From Aquila chrysaetos chrysaetos (Eukaryota; Chordata; Aves; Accipitriformes; Accipitridae), in contig NC_044030.1 in the NCBI RefSeq assembly GCF_900496995.4, positions 682,001-746,000 of the forward strand: DNA of 64,000 nt, read 5' to 3'. Positions 50,593 to 61,830 of this stretch are shown here, piece by piece. Under the pieces are notes generated by a model. The model searched no databases and was not told the origin of the DNA. It saw only the letters and a program-made list of their open reading frames with translations. Numbering within the stretch: the first letter of the stretch is position 1; the number at the start of each line of letters is the position of its first letter. Position numbers and translations under genes: made by a program.

Positions 50593-50775
50593 GGGGGAGC
50601 GCCAGCGCTGGGGAGTCCCGCCTGGGGCAGGGGAGGCGCGCAGAGGGACCGGAGGCTGCGGCCGGAGACAGCGGCGGGTCAACTCCCCTGGGAGAGCCCG
50701 TGTCACGGGGGGCACGCCCTGCCCCGGCTGGCGGGTAATAGGGCCCTTTGTGACCTCCTCTTGCGGCAGCTAGTG

Positions 50776-53700
50776 ATGCCCAGCGCCGGCGCGTCAGCCC
50801 CACAGTGTCCGGGACTCTGCCGAGGACAGGACATGAATCCCGCAGCTCGTGCGAGAGCCTCTACGCGCAGAGCGCGGGGTTCCCTTCGGCCCCTGGCGCA
50901 CCAGGGGTTTCCCCAAGGCTCCGCCGCCTCCGCCAGGTAAGAGCGCAGGGCTGGGGCTGGGCCGGCGCCACAGGGACCCCAAGGGGCCTGGGCCCGGCAG
51001 GCAGGCCCTTCCAGAAGGGGCTGGGGGCAGGAGAGCCGGCGCCAGGGCTGGGGTGGTGCCCGCTGGCAGACGGCATGCTGCGGCAGACCCCCCCCCGTCC
51101 CTGCCCAGCTCCTCCGCCCCACCGCCCGCCTGCTCCGGCCAGGCAGCGCTGGGACGGGGCCGCTCGCCGTGGGCTGCCCCCTCCCCACCCTCAGCCCCTT
51201 CCTCTGTCTCCCCACAGACGTTCCCCCCGCAGGAGCCGCGCGCCCGGGGCGGCAGAGGGTGAAAGGGCCGGGGTGGCCGCAGAGGAGCGGCAGCGGTCAG
51301 AAAGCCCTGGGCGGCGCGAGCTGCGCGGCGAGGACTTGGGCTCCGCTGGCCCCGCCACACGTGCGGAGGAGGACGAGAGCTCCGGCATCCCCGCCATAAG
51401 TGAGCATCGACGGGACCACCTCCTGCCTCAGCACCCAGAGCGGGGCAGGGAGAGGCAGCCGGGCTGGAAGGAGGCGGCGCAGCTGCAGGGCTGGCACCTC
51501 TCCCGCCCTGCTGCTAGCGGCGTCCTGGGGGAGACGCCAGGGGCATCGGCGCCCTGGCCCGGGTCTCGCTGCGTGCAGGGCGGCGGGCGCAGGGCCGGAG
51601 AGGGAGCCCCTCTCTTCCCTCTACCTCCCGCCCCTGCCTACAGCTCTCCCCGCTCTTGTTCTTCATCGGGTGCAGCTGCTGCCGCCTCCCACTGCCAGCT
51701 GGAGGGCGAGGAGAAGGAAGCCCTCGACTGCTTCTTGGCCTTTCTCCACAGCACCGGCAGGGTAACTGCAGACTTTGTCAGCAGCGAGGTGCTGCCGTGC
51801 CTGCTGCCTGCGCGCGGGCTCTCGGAGGGCTGCTGGCTGTGCAGAGCTGCTCCCCTGCCGGCCCCCGCCGCCGGCCCTGCAGCCCCTCGAGCCCCTGCTC
51901 CTGCTGGCCGTGCTTCTGCCCCCTCACCCTCCCTCGCTGTCTCTCTTCTCCCTCGCCGTCAGGAAGAGGCCTCGAAGCGGAGGTTTCTGGCCGCCATCCG
52001 CACGCTCTGCGGAGCCTGGCTGCGGGGCAGGTACCGGCCCAGTTCCTCGTCGGCACGTGAGCTGCTGGAGAAAATAGAGGTGAGGGGGCTGAGGGAGGGG
52101 GGCAAAGCTGGCCGAGCACCGGCCCGGCGCTAAGGGCAGCCAGCACTCGGGCACGTGGGCACAGGGAGAGGGCGAGACAGGCCTCCGTGGCAACAGCCCT
52201 GCCTGCCACGGGGCCAGCGCTCCGGGTGCCGGTGCCGGCTGCGGACTGGGGCCGGGCGCCGGCAGCTCCCCTGCCCCATCCCGGCCGTGCTCTCCCTCCC
52301 CAGCTACTGCGGCGAAAGGAGGCCCCTCGCAGCACAGACGCCGTGATGTGGCAGCAAGCCGTGCTTGCCGTCGCTGCCGTGAGGTACCTGCCCCAGACTC
52401 CGGCCGGGCCAGGGCCTCCCCACGTGCCAGGGTGCCAGGATGGCACCAGGCATCCCCTCTCCTGGCAGGACCCTGGCGGCACTGTCTTCGGGCCGGCGCT
52501 CTCCCTCGCGCTCGGTCCGTCGGTGGGCCAGATGGGAGGGCGGAGGGTGCTCCGGGGCTCCCTGGTGCCTCTCGGCTCGAGAGGCTGCGTTCGGGCTCCG
52601 CCGGCCGGGACTGCCCTCTGTCCGCGGCTTAGCGGCAGAGGGGAGGGAGGAGATTGCCTCCACGCGTCCCTTCCCCGCCTCGTACGGGCACCACCCCGGG
52701 GACTGCCAGCCCCGATGGCTGCGGCCACCTTGCCGGACGGGGAAGCCTCGGCATCCACCCGGCGCCTTCTCTCCTTGCAGCGAAGAGAAGGAAGGCCTGC
52801 TGGCACAGCACCTCTGCCCCTGCCTCCACAGCATCTTCCACCTTCCTCCAGCGCAGCAGACGGACAGCGAACGTGCTTCGCTCGATGCCGAGGTGAGCGT
52901 GGGCTGAGCTACGGAGAGCCCGCCGGTCAGTCCCTGTGCTCGTCTTCCGAGTCGGCTTTGGCTGCGGGAAGACGACGACAGGAGAAGAAGGAAGAGCCGG
53001 GAGACCCGGAGGCCTCTCCTGGGCATCAGAGGGCGGGCAGCTGAGGCCCGCTTCAGGTGCAAGCAACTCGAGCCAGCTTCCCGCAAGGAAGAAGGGCCGG
53101 TGCAAGCACCTCACCCGCCGCACCCCCTCACAGATCCTGAGAACTCTGGACAGCGTGCTGGAGGTGCTGATGCACGGCGCTCGGCTGAGCTCCAGCGACG
53201 TGACAGTGGAGAGGATCTTGCAGGTCAGGCGTTTGCCGAGAGCAGAGCTGGCGGGCTCTCTCGCTTGCCTTACCCCAAAGCGACGCGACCTTCTGGAGCG
53301 TGCGCGCCCCAGCCCCGAGCCAAAGCAGCGGAAAGAGTCTCGAGTGTCCTTCCCAGGCCCCCTGCTCCGGCAGCTGGCACCGCTGAGCCACTGCCCTTGC
53401 TGCCCACCCCCTTCACGCTCTCCTCCCCAGGCGGCAGCAGGCCGGAGGTCTGCTGGGACGTGGCCACGGTGCAGGGGGAGCCCGGCCCTGAAGCTCCCTT
53501 CTTCTGGCCTCCCCAGGGGCCGTGGCCCGGCCTCCCTGGCGCGGGCCCCCCTGCGGGTGCCCGTCCTCCTGGAGAAGGGACACGCGGCTATTTTTGGGGT
53601 GGCGCGTGGAAGGGGGCAGAGGCGGCTGGGGATCCGGCTGCCTCCCTGAGCGCAGCAGGTCACCGACGGTCGGCAACGGTCCCTGAGGTGGCGGGGCGGC

Positions 53701-56700
53701 CGGACCGCGTTCCAGGCCTTCCTCCCGTCCGGCGGAAGCCTTGGCGGCACGTTGCCGAAGCCCCGCCGGGTGCTTGGCAGAGCCACCGCTGCGGGAGCCG
53801 CCGTCACTTCCCAAGGCCAACAGCTTTTCCCTTCTCAGGTCCTGCTGCCCTTCATGGCATCCCAGGAAGTGGCTAGGCGCCGGAGGGCTGTGGGGAGGGT
53901 TGTCCGCCTGAGCCAGATCTGGATGTCCTCTTTGATGCTGGAGGTAAGGGGCCTGTGGCAGGGGATTCGGTAAGGCTCAGCCGTGCGCCAGCCTCTTTGC
54001 CCCTCTCCCTGGGAGCTGCTCTCTCCCGTGCCTTTTCTCTCGGGAGCCAGCTCCGTCCCGGGCCGTGGGAGCATTTTGCAGGCCCGGCTCCGGCAGCCCT
54101 CCCTCCCCTGGGCTGCTGCCCAGCCGCTTCAGCGTGGAAGGCCTGCGGGGCGCTCAGGCCCTTCCCGTCCCCGCTGCCGCTGCCCGCTCCCGGCCCCCTG
54201 GCCCCGGGGCTCCTGCTGCAGCCCCGCAGGCGCTCCCTTGCCTTGCCTTGCGTTCCCTTGCCTTGCCTTGCGTTCCCTTGCCTTGACTTCCCTTGCCTTC
54301 CCTTGCCTTGACTTCCCTTGCCTTGCCTCGCCTCCCCTCGCCTCCCCTTGCCTCCCCTTCCCTTCCCTTCCCTTCCCTTCCCTTCCCGGGAAGGACGGTG
54401 CCAGGCCTTGGGACAGCCTGCCAGAAGGAGGAGAGGGCGCGTGGCTGCACCCTTTTGCGGAGGTGGGGAGTCCCGCAGGCGGGGAAGGAGGGCTCCCGCA
54501 GCTGAATGGGGGTGCGGAGGACCAGCAGAGCCAGGGTCTCAAGCCTCCGGCAGGCACCCCAGTCCCACGGGCTCACGGGGAGGGAAGGCAAAACCCTTCC
54601 AGGGCTCCCTGCGCGGGGAGGCAGCACGCTCCTTGCCCTGCCGCAGCTGCCGCAGGCCGTGCCTCCGCGGGGCGCAGCGCAGGGCAGAGCCCTCCAGAGC
54701 TCTGGCTCACGCGGCACTCGGCCCGGGGCCCGCTCTCGGAGGCGAGGGCTTTCGTCCCATCGGCCGCAGCTTGGCCCTGCTACCGCTCCTTCCTCTCTCC
54801 CACAGGCCGTGCCCTTCAGGAAGGGCAACTTCTTCCTCTTCAGAGAGAAGCCGGTGGAATTCCTGGGGCAGCTGATGGGGCACGTCGCTCTGTCCTGTGC
54901 CGAGGAGGACCGCGAGATCAGCTGCGCGGCTGCGGAGGCGCTCGGTGCCTTGCACAGCTTCGTTCTGCTGCGACAGGGTGAGAGATGCCGGGGCCTTCCA
55001 GCCACACGGGCCCAGGCGAGGCGCCGCACCGCCTCAGCCCCCCTCCTCTGCTCGAGGAAGGAGCGGCAAACTCCTGCGAGGCTGGAGCAGGGGAGCAGCC
55101 GTGCTGCGCCAAGCCCGGGGCCCAGGCAGCCCGCCTCGGAGGACCCTTGGGCTGGAGAGCCTGCGGCAGCAGCCTCCCGGGCTTCTCTCCTCCTCCCGAG
55201 CCGGCAGCCAGACCCAGCTCTCGTGCCCTTCTGCAGCCTAAGAGGGAGGGTTTCCCCTCCTGCCCCTGGAAGCGGGCGCACTGCCACGGCTCTGGCTCCC
55301 CACGGAACGGAGAGCCAGGCGCAGAGCTCTCCCTCGCGCCCTCGCCTGCTGCCTCCAGCTCACCGTGTGTTCCCCCTCCTGCCCAGGCTGCCAGGCAGCA
55401 CGGGAGGATCGAGAGCTACCAACGCAGCGGGAAAGCGCTAGCACTATCTGGCCCAAGGAGCCCGCTGACGAGACGACGGTAACGAGCTTCTCCCTCGCTT
55501 CTCCCTCGCTTCTCCCTCGCTTCTCCCTCGCTTCCTCTCCCCTTGCTCGGGCGAACGGGTGCGTCGGCCGCCACCGCGGGGAACGGCGCGGCCTCCCGCC
55601 GATCGGGCTGCGATCGGGCTGCGATCGGGCTGCGGGGTCCCGCCGCCTCTCTGCAGCGAGGAGCTTTCCCGAGGCTTTAACCCAGCATCGGTGCAGCAGC
55701 CCCAGCTGTCCCGGCCACCGCGAGCTCCGGTGGCCAGCAGAGCTAGCGCCCCGTGCCCTCGCCCCCCCTGTGCCCCTCCTTCAGCCCGCAGGGCAGCTCC
55801 CTCTCCTCTCCACACGCGCCACGGCTGCAATCCGGCTGCAATCCCTCCGGAGCAGCCCCTGCTGCTGGCCCTTGTCCCGGGGCAGGAGGCCAGCGCCGCC
55901 CCCGCTTTCTCGCTCCGGAGCCGCCCCCGCTGCTCAGCCGTGCCCCGCCAGCAGGGCACTCGCTGCGACACCTCTTCCCTCCCTCCCTCCCTCAGGTGTT
56001 TGGGAGCTTCCTCCTCCCGAAGGAGAGGAGCGACTTCCTCCTGACCGTCTTGAGCAACATGGTGCACCCCAGGGTCTCTGACGCCCAGACGGTTGCCAAC
56101 GTGCTGGAGGTGGTCTTGAGACACTCGTGCTCGGAGCTGGTGGAGGTAGGCGGCGTGCGGCCGGATCGCCCTGTGCGCGTGCCCTGCGGGGGCCGCTTCC
56201 CCCGCCCCAAGTCCCGGGCTGGGGAGCGCCCGGCGGGCGGGCGGCCTTTGCGGCCGGCAAGGAGCGACGGGAGGGAAGCGGTTCTCGGTGGCAGCCGGGC
56301 CCGTGGCTGCGCTGCACCCCGCTGCACCCCGCTGCCTCCGCCAGGTGGAAGAGATCACGCAGACCATCCACGTGCAGCTGGCGCACCTCAGCCGGAAGCC
56401 GCTCCAGGACATCCTGAGGACGACCCTCGTCCAGGTGGCCCACCTGAACCCTCGGAAGGTGACCGCCGGCCTGCTGCGGGCTTCCCCGCACTGTGACAGG
56501 TAGGTGGGCAGCCAGCCTCGGGGGCAGCTCGGGACCTCTGGGGCCTGCCCAGGCAGAAGGGGGGGTGGCCGAGGCGGCCCCCCTGACGGCGCGCTCGGTC
56601 TCTGCAGCACTGCCAGGGCCATGTGGAGGATCCTGGCCTCTGAGCCCTGCCTGGCGGACAGCGTGCTGAGGAGGCTGCTGCTGCAGCAGGAAGACGCCAG

Positions 56701-59700
56701 CCAGCGCGGCGACACGGGAGAATGCAGCCGCTGCCGTTTCCTGGCTGTGAGTGTCCGGATGAGGCCTGCTCCCCCCGCCCGGGGCTGCGTGCCCCTCTCC
56801 AGCCCGTCCCCCCCTCTCCGCCTGCCCCCAAGCCCGGACCTCCCCAGGGGCGCCGGGGCCAGGGGCCTCGGGGCCACAGCCAGGCAGGGCAGCACGTGCT
56901 GCTCGGCCCCGCAGCACGCGGGCAGGCAGCCCGCCCCCGCCTCTGCCGCCCTCGGCGGCTCTCCTCCCTCCTCGCCGCCGCCGCCTGCCTGCTCGGCCGC
57001 CGGGAAGCCCGGGGCGGCGGGGCTGCCTGGGCAGAGCAGGCTGTGGGGCTGGGCAGGGGGAGCCCCGGGCAGCCAGCAGGGCCCGTGGGGCCGGCTGGGC
57101 CGTTCCCTCTGGAGGGGAAGCACGAAGGCTCGGCTCGCGGGCCTGCGCCGCGAAAGGGAGCCGAGCCCCGAGAGCCCCCCACGGCTGGGCTCCGGGCTCT
57201 GCCCTGGCATCTGTCTCCCTCAGCTCAGGGCAGCGCCCGAGGCCCCCAGCCCCAGGCAGCGCCGCGGGACGTCTCTGCGGCGAGAGCGCTCCCTGGTTGT
57301 TTTCCGTAGGTAGCTGGTGCCATGCACGAGATCTTCGTGGTGCCCTCCAGCCGAGACTGCGTGCGCGTACTTGTCGACGAGCTCTTCGTGGCCGTGGTCC
57401 TCCAGCTCTCCTTCAGCTTGAAGAGCCCGGGGCGGGGCTGCTGCACCGCTGGCAGCCGGAGCAGGGAGGCCAGCCATCCTCCAGTCCGCCCCATCAGGTG
57501 CTCTGTCCCCGCTCCCTGGTCTCTGCCCCGGGCCCAGAGCTGGGGCCGGGGCTCCACGGGTGACCGTGGTTTGCTCTGCGTGCAGGAGCACGGTGAGCAC
57601 CATGCAAGCCCTGTTCCACTGCCTGGGCGGTGCCTCCCTGGCCGAAGACATCGGGAGGCAGGGCGCCTGGGACGCGCTCATGAGCCCCGAGACCTACCCC
57701 ACCGGTATCGCCGCGCTGACGAGGTGAGAGCCTTCTCGGTTGCCCTCGTCTCCCCCGGCGTTTCTACCCTCGGGCCGCAGCACCCCCCCGCAACAATCGC
57801 CTTCCTCGCGGGCGGTGGGGCGCAAGCAGCCGAGGCAAGGCACGAAGGCAGCCTTGCCCCGTCTGGCCTGGCCTGGCCTGGCCTGGGGGGAATGGCTGGG
57901 GCTGGCAGCGCGCTCCCAGAGGGGTTTGCCTGCCCAGCTGGCTGCCGCCAATGCCTTTTTTCCCCCCGGCCAGGGTGCTGCGGCGTGAAGCGCCGGCCTG
58001 CTGCGCCTCCCTGTCCGCACAGGCGCTCCGAGGTCTCCGGGCCTGCCAGGACATGGGCACCATGGCCGTCTTCGTCGAGGTGGGCCTGGTGGCGAGCGCT
58101 GCCTCTCTGAGGGCGGGCGGGGGGCAGCTGGGCTGCGGGCGTGAGGCAGAGGGCAGAGGCGAGGCGGTGAGGGCCCTCTGCGGGGGCTGTGACCAGCCCT
58201 GGTGCCTTGCCCCAAGCCACCCGGGAGCTCTGCTGGCCGTGCCAGGCTCTCACTCCGCTGCCTGGTGCGTTTCAGCTCCTGGACGACGACGACTTTGAGC
58301 GCGTCGACGGCGACACCCTGCACGTCCTCCGGTTCCACCTGCGGAGCGAGAGCTTGGCGCTGCGCAGGATGGCAGTCACGAGCCTCGCCACGCTGTCTGG
58401 CAGACCCGAGAAGGTGAGCAGGGGCAGCCGGGCACAGCGAGGGTCTCCGCCTGGGGCTGGGCTGCGGGTGGTGGTGTGGGCAGCGGCTCGCTCGGGCTGT
58501 GCCGGCAGCGGCGGGAGCGGCGGGAAGGGTGGCCGCTGCCCCCGCGTCCCCCGTTGGGCGGCCCCCGAGCGCTTCAGGCCAGGCCCCGGGCTGCGCCGCA
58601 CACGGACGTCTGCCCGAGCGGCGCCGCACCCTCTACACGCGGAGCGGCTCCGCCAGCGCGGTCTGCCAGCGCGGTTTCCTTTTGCGGTCACAAAATGAGA
58701 TCGCCTGTTTGGCGTAGGCGGCGACTCTGCGAGGCCTGCTGCCAGAGGTCACGCAGCGACTGCGGGACGACGACTGCGGCATCAGGACGGCGGCCCTGAC
58801 TGTCCTCAGGAACACGCTCTGCCTGGCGGACAGGCAGACGGCTGTCCCCATCGCGCTGCAGCTGCTCGCGGCGCTCCTGCCGCTCTTTGAAAACGTAAGG
58901 CGGCGGGAGAGCAGAGGCTCGGTTCGCATGCCTGCGGGGGGGGGCTCGCGTGCGTGGCCCGGGGCCGGTGCGTCCCTCTCCGCAGGTCTGCGAGTTCTTC
59001 TCCTCGCCGCAGCGGGAGGGCCACAAGCGTTTGTCTCCTCGCCGTGGGCTTGGAGGAGCCGGGACTGAGGTCCTCCCCTCCTCCTTCTCTCCTCCTAGGA
59101 GTCCAGCTCCGTGCGCGAGCGCTCCATCCTGCTCTGCAGAGATGCGGTGGATGTCGCAGTCGGCACCCACGCGAAGCAGGGGAAGAAGGAGGTGCGGAGG
59201 AGCCTGATGCCCCTGTTCTTCCACCTGCACGACGAGGACCACAGCGTAGCTCAGGTGGGCGTTTCCAAGCGCTTGGAATGTGCCTCAGTTGGGGCCCAAC
59301 CTCCGGAGTCCCTGGGGAGGGCCGGGAGTGAGCCCCTCCCTGCCTGCGGCCGCAGAGCTGGCAGCAGCCGAGAAGGCGGGCAGGGGCTCTTCCCACCCCT
59401 GCCCTGCCTGACGCAGCAGAGCTCGGCAGCAGCGCGCAGCCACAAAGACCTACGCCCCGGAGCCCCCGTGGGCTTCCCAGCGTGCTGCAGGTGTCTAAGG
59501 CCAGGGCGTGGACCCCCAACCCTTGCCAGCCCCCCGCTCTCGCTCTGCCCAGGGACCGCCAGGTCCTGGCCCCTGGGCGGCGGTGCCATCTCCCAGTCTC
59601 TGGTGCTCTGCAGGCCTCTCGGGAAGCCCTCCTTGGAGCTGCCAAGCTCCTGAAGCGGAGGCAGCTCCGGAAGCTGCTGGAGACGGAGCAGACCTGGAGG

Positions 59701-61115
59701 GTTGCTGAGCGCCTGGTAAGGACGGCCCTGAAGCCCCACAGCCAGCCTGGAGAAGCCCCTCTCCCCCGGTGCCCAGCGCGTGGGGCTGGCAGCTGTGCCC
59801 CTGCGCCGCTGGCAGCTGTGCCCCTGCGCCGCTTGCCTGCACCGCACACAGGCTGCCTTTCCCCCCCCGGAGCCCAGGGGTGCCCCGCTGGGCCTTGGCG
59901 GCAGGGTGGCACCGCAGCAGCCCGGGGAGCACGCTGTCCTCTGCTCCCTCCAGAGCCCAGCACCAGCCCGCTGCTGGCTGGACGTCGTGGGTGTCCGGGC
60001 ACGGGAAGGTAGGGGAGGCCAGCCTGGGCCTCAGGGCGGGCTCTGCGCCAACCCTGTCCCCTGGTGCTCTCACCAGCTGGCGGAGAACAGCAGCAGAGCG
60101 GAGGAGTACGTGGAGCAGAGCCTGCCGTACCTGCAGAGCCCACAGGAACCCTTGCGCGAGGCAGCCGTCAGGTTCCTTGGTGAGCCACGAGCCCGCCGAG
60201 GGTCCCTCCCTGCCCGCCGGTGGCTTAGCCCCAGCCACGGCTGCTGCCGAACCCGCCGGGCGGCTGCAGAGCCCCGACTGCCCGACGCGGGGCTGGGCGT
60301 CCGCGGGGCTCCCTGCCGCCCTCTCCCGCTCCTGCCCCACGCAGGGGGGGGCCGGCGGGAGCCTCGCCGGGTCCCCGGCAGCCTTCTTGGGCTTCACGCT
60401 CAGGGGACCGCCCTGGGGTCAGCCTTGCCCAAGGGGAGGAGGGCGCGTGGCCGGGCCGGTGGGGCCGGTGGGGGGGAGCTGGGCCGCTGGGGCGGGCAGG
60501 CCAGCGGGATCTGTGATGGGCTGCGTGTGCCTAGGGCTCGCTGGGCAGCGGCTGAGGGATGGGCACCAGGAGAAGCTGCAGGTCATCTGCGAGGGTGAGC
60601 GAGGGCAGTGGGGTGTCTGCGGGGGCTGGCAGGGAGGAGGAAAGACCCTGGGTAGGGAGCTCAAACCCCTGCCCCGGCCGGGGAGGGCTCTGCTCCCCGC
60701 GCGGGTGAGGGGTGGCGTGGACAGAGCCGGGGGAGATTTCAGGGGCCCGTGGGGCAGCGGTGGGCAGCCCCCTCTGGCCGATGCCGGTGCCCCTGCCTCC
60801 CTGCTGGCCCTGGCAAGAGCTGCGGGCGCGGGGGTGGCCCTGGCTGGAGGGACTCCTTAGGTCCCCGCAGATCCGGGCTCTGACCTCGGCTCCGTTCCTT
60901 CCGTCCCAGCCCTTCAAGGCAAGGCGAACGACAGCAGCCCCTCGGTCTCTTCCCTGGCGCTTCAAACCCTGCGGATGCTGGGCACTGCGGTGGAAGAGCC
61001 TGCCTCCGGATTCAGCCTGCGAGCGCTGCGCTACCGGTTCCGGAGGGCATGGAGGAGGACGACCCGCGCCCTGGGAGATGCCTGGCTGTGCTGCCGCAGC
61101 TGTGTGCAGAGCTGA
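50776..61115 (+). CDS. MROH-family (maestro heat-like repeat-containing) protein, 23 exons, 1,004 codons, intact
   Basis: GT-AG exons: 50776-50936, 51218-51399, 51676-51761, 51963-52079, 52304-52383, 52781-52892, 53134-53223, 53839-53943, 54806-54977, 55387-55478, 55996-56145, 56345-56499, 56608-56746, 57310-57497, 57586-57723, 57974-58079, 58276-58413, 58718-58894, 59099-59254, 59614-59715, 60077-60179, 60535-60594, 60910-61115. All phases agree and the total is 3,015 nt. The protein is helical HEAT-repeat-like throughout. Family signatures: LEGEEKEALDCFLAFLHST (near residue 125), MWRILASEPCLADSVLR (near 510), LMPLFFHLHDEDHSVAQASR (near 840) and SLPYLQSPQEPLREAAVRF (near 900). It resembles bird proteins annotated as MROH family member 7 or 2B, role unknown. 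The start ATG is the first that fits exon 1, but the frame is open upstream, so the N terminus is uncertain. No canonical poly(A) signal was found downstream. Confidence 0.88.
54233..54387. repeat. Low-complexity CCTTG/CCCTT tract in an MROH intron
   Basis: Mirror of 21,130-21,284. Pyrimidine-rich pentamers between MROH exons 8 and 9. Confidence 0.85.
55486..55531. repeat. 12-bp tandem repeat (cttctccctcgc), about 4 units
   Basis: Mirror of 19,989-20,034, starting 7 bp after the donor of MROH exon 10. Confidence 0.85.
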
Positions 61116-61830
61116 GCCCGGGCTGCTCCTCACGCTGGCTCCACCTGAGCAGCTGGAGCTGCCCGCTTGCCAGCAGCCCAGGGCCGTGCAGGACACACCA
61201 CCGCACGCTGCGTTGCCCAGCTCTCTCCAGACCCCAGCCTGGATGGGCGCCCGCGCTCCCCAGCACTCCCGTTTCATGGGGAAGGGGACGGGAGGGCCAC
61301 GGCCCGCGGCTCCCGTGGGCGTGCTGGCTGTGAAGCCGCAAGCAGCAGCCACGTGCGGCGGCGCTTTGGACTGCGACCCAGGAAGGAAGCGGGCATCCTG
61401 CAGGGCGCAAGCGGAGCCCTGAGCGCAGCCGGCCTGCGTGCCTCCCCGCCATTGATAAAAGGACTCTGGAACTTCAGGCGCTGTTTGAGCTCTTCTCCGC
61501 CGTACCGCCACCTCCCTGTCACCCCCAGGCACCCGTAGGGGACCTACTCCGCCAGCCCCGCACGAAGCCCCGTGGAGCCCTGCTGCCTGCCAGGTCCCCC
61601 CGGGGAACCCTGCCAGGTCCCCTGGGCACCCCTGTGGAGCCCTGCTGCCACCCAGACAGATGGAGGGACCGCACTGGGTCCCACTTGCATCCCTGAGGAG
61701 CCCTGCTGTCCGCCAGGCCCCCACAAGAGCCCCAGCAGGGCCCGCACATGGCCCTGTGGAGCCAGGCTTCTCGCCAGACCCTTGCGGCATCCCTGTAGCA
61801 CCTTGCACGGGGACCTGGGAGGTCTTGCAG
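61116..61830. other. MROH 3' flank, right arm
   Basis: Probable 3' UTR and downstream sequence. A weak gataaaagg lies near 61,455, but there is no AATAAA. The stretch 61,540-61,800 repeats gtggagccctgctgcc-type phrases roughly every 60 bp, a degenerate relative of the neighbouring array. The left counterpart is 13,760-14,431. Confidence 0.55.

Noticed and set aside
55444-57210. 588-codon minus-strand frame antisense to MROH
   Set aside because: It is the antisense shadow of true exons 10-14 and introns in GC-rich DNA. The sense exons have consistent splice sites and family similarity.
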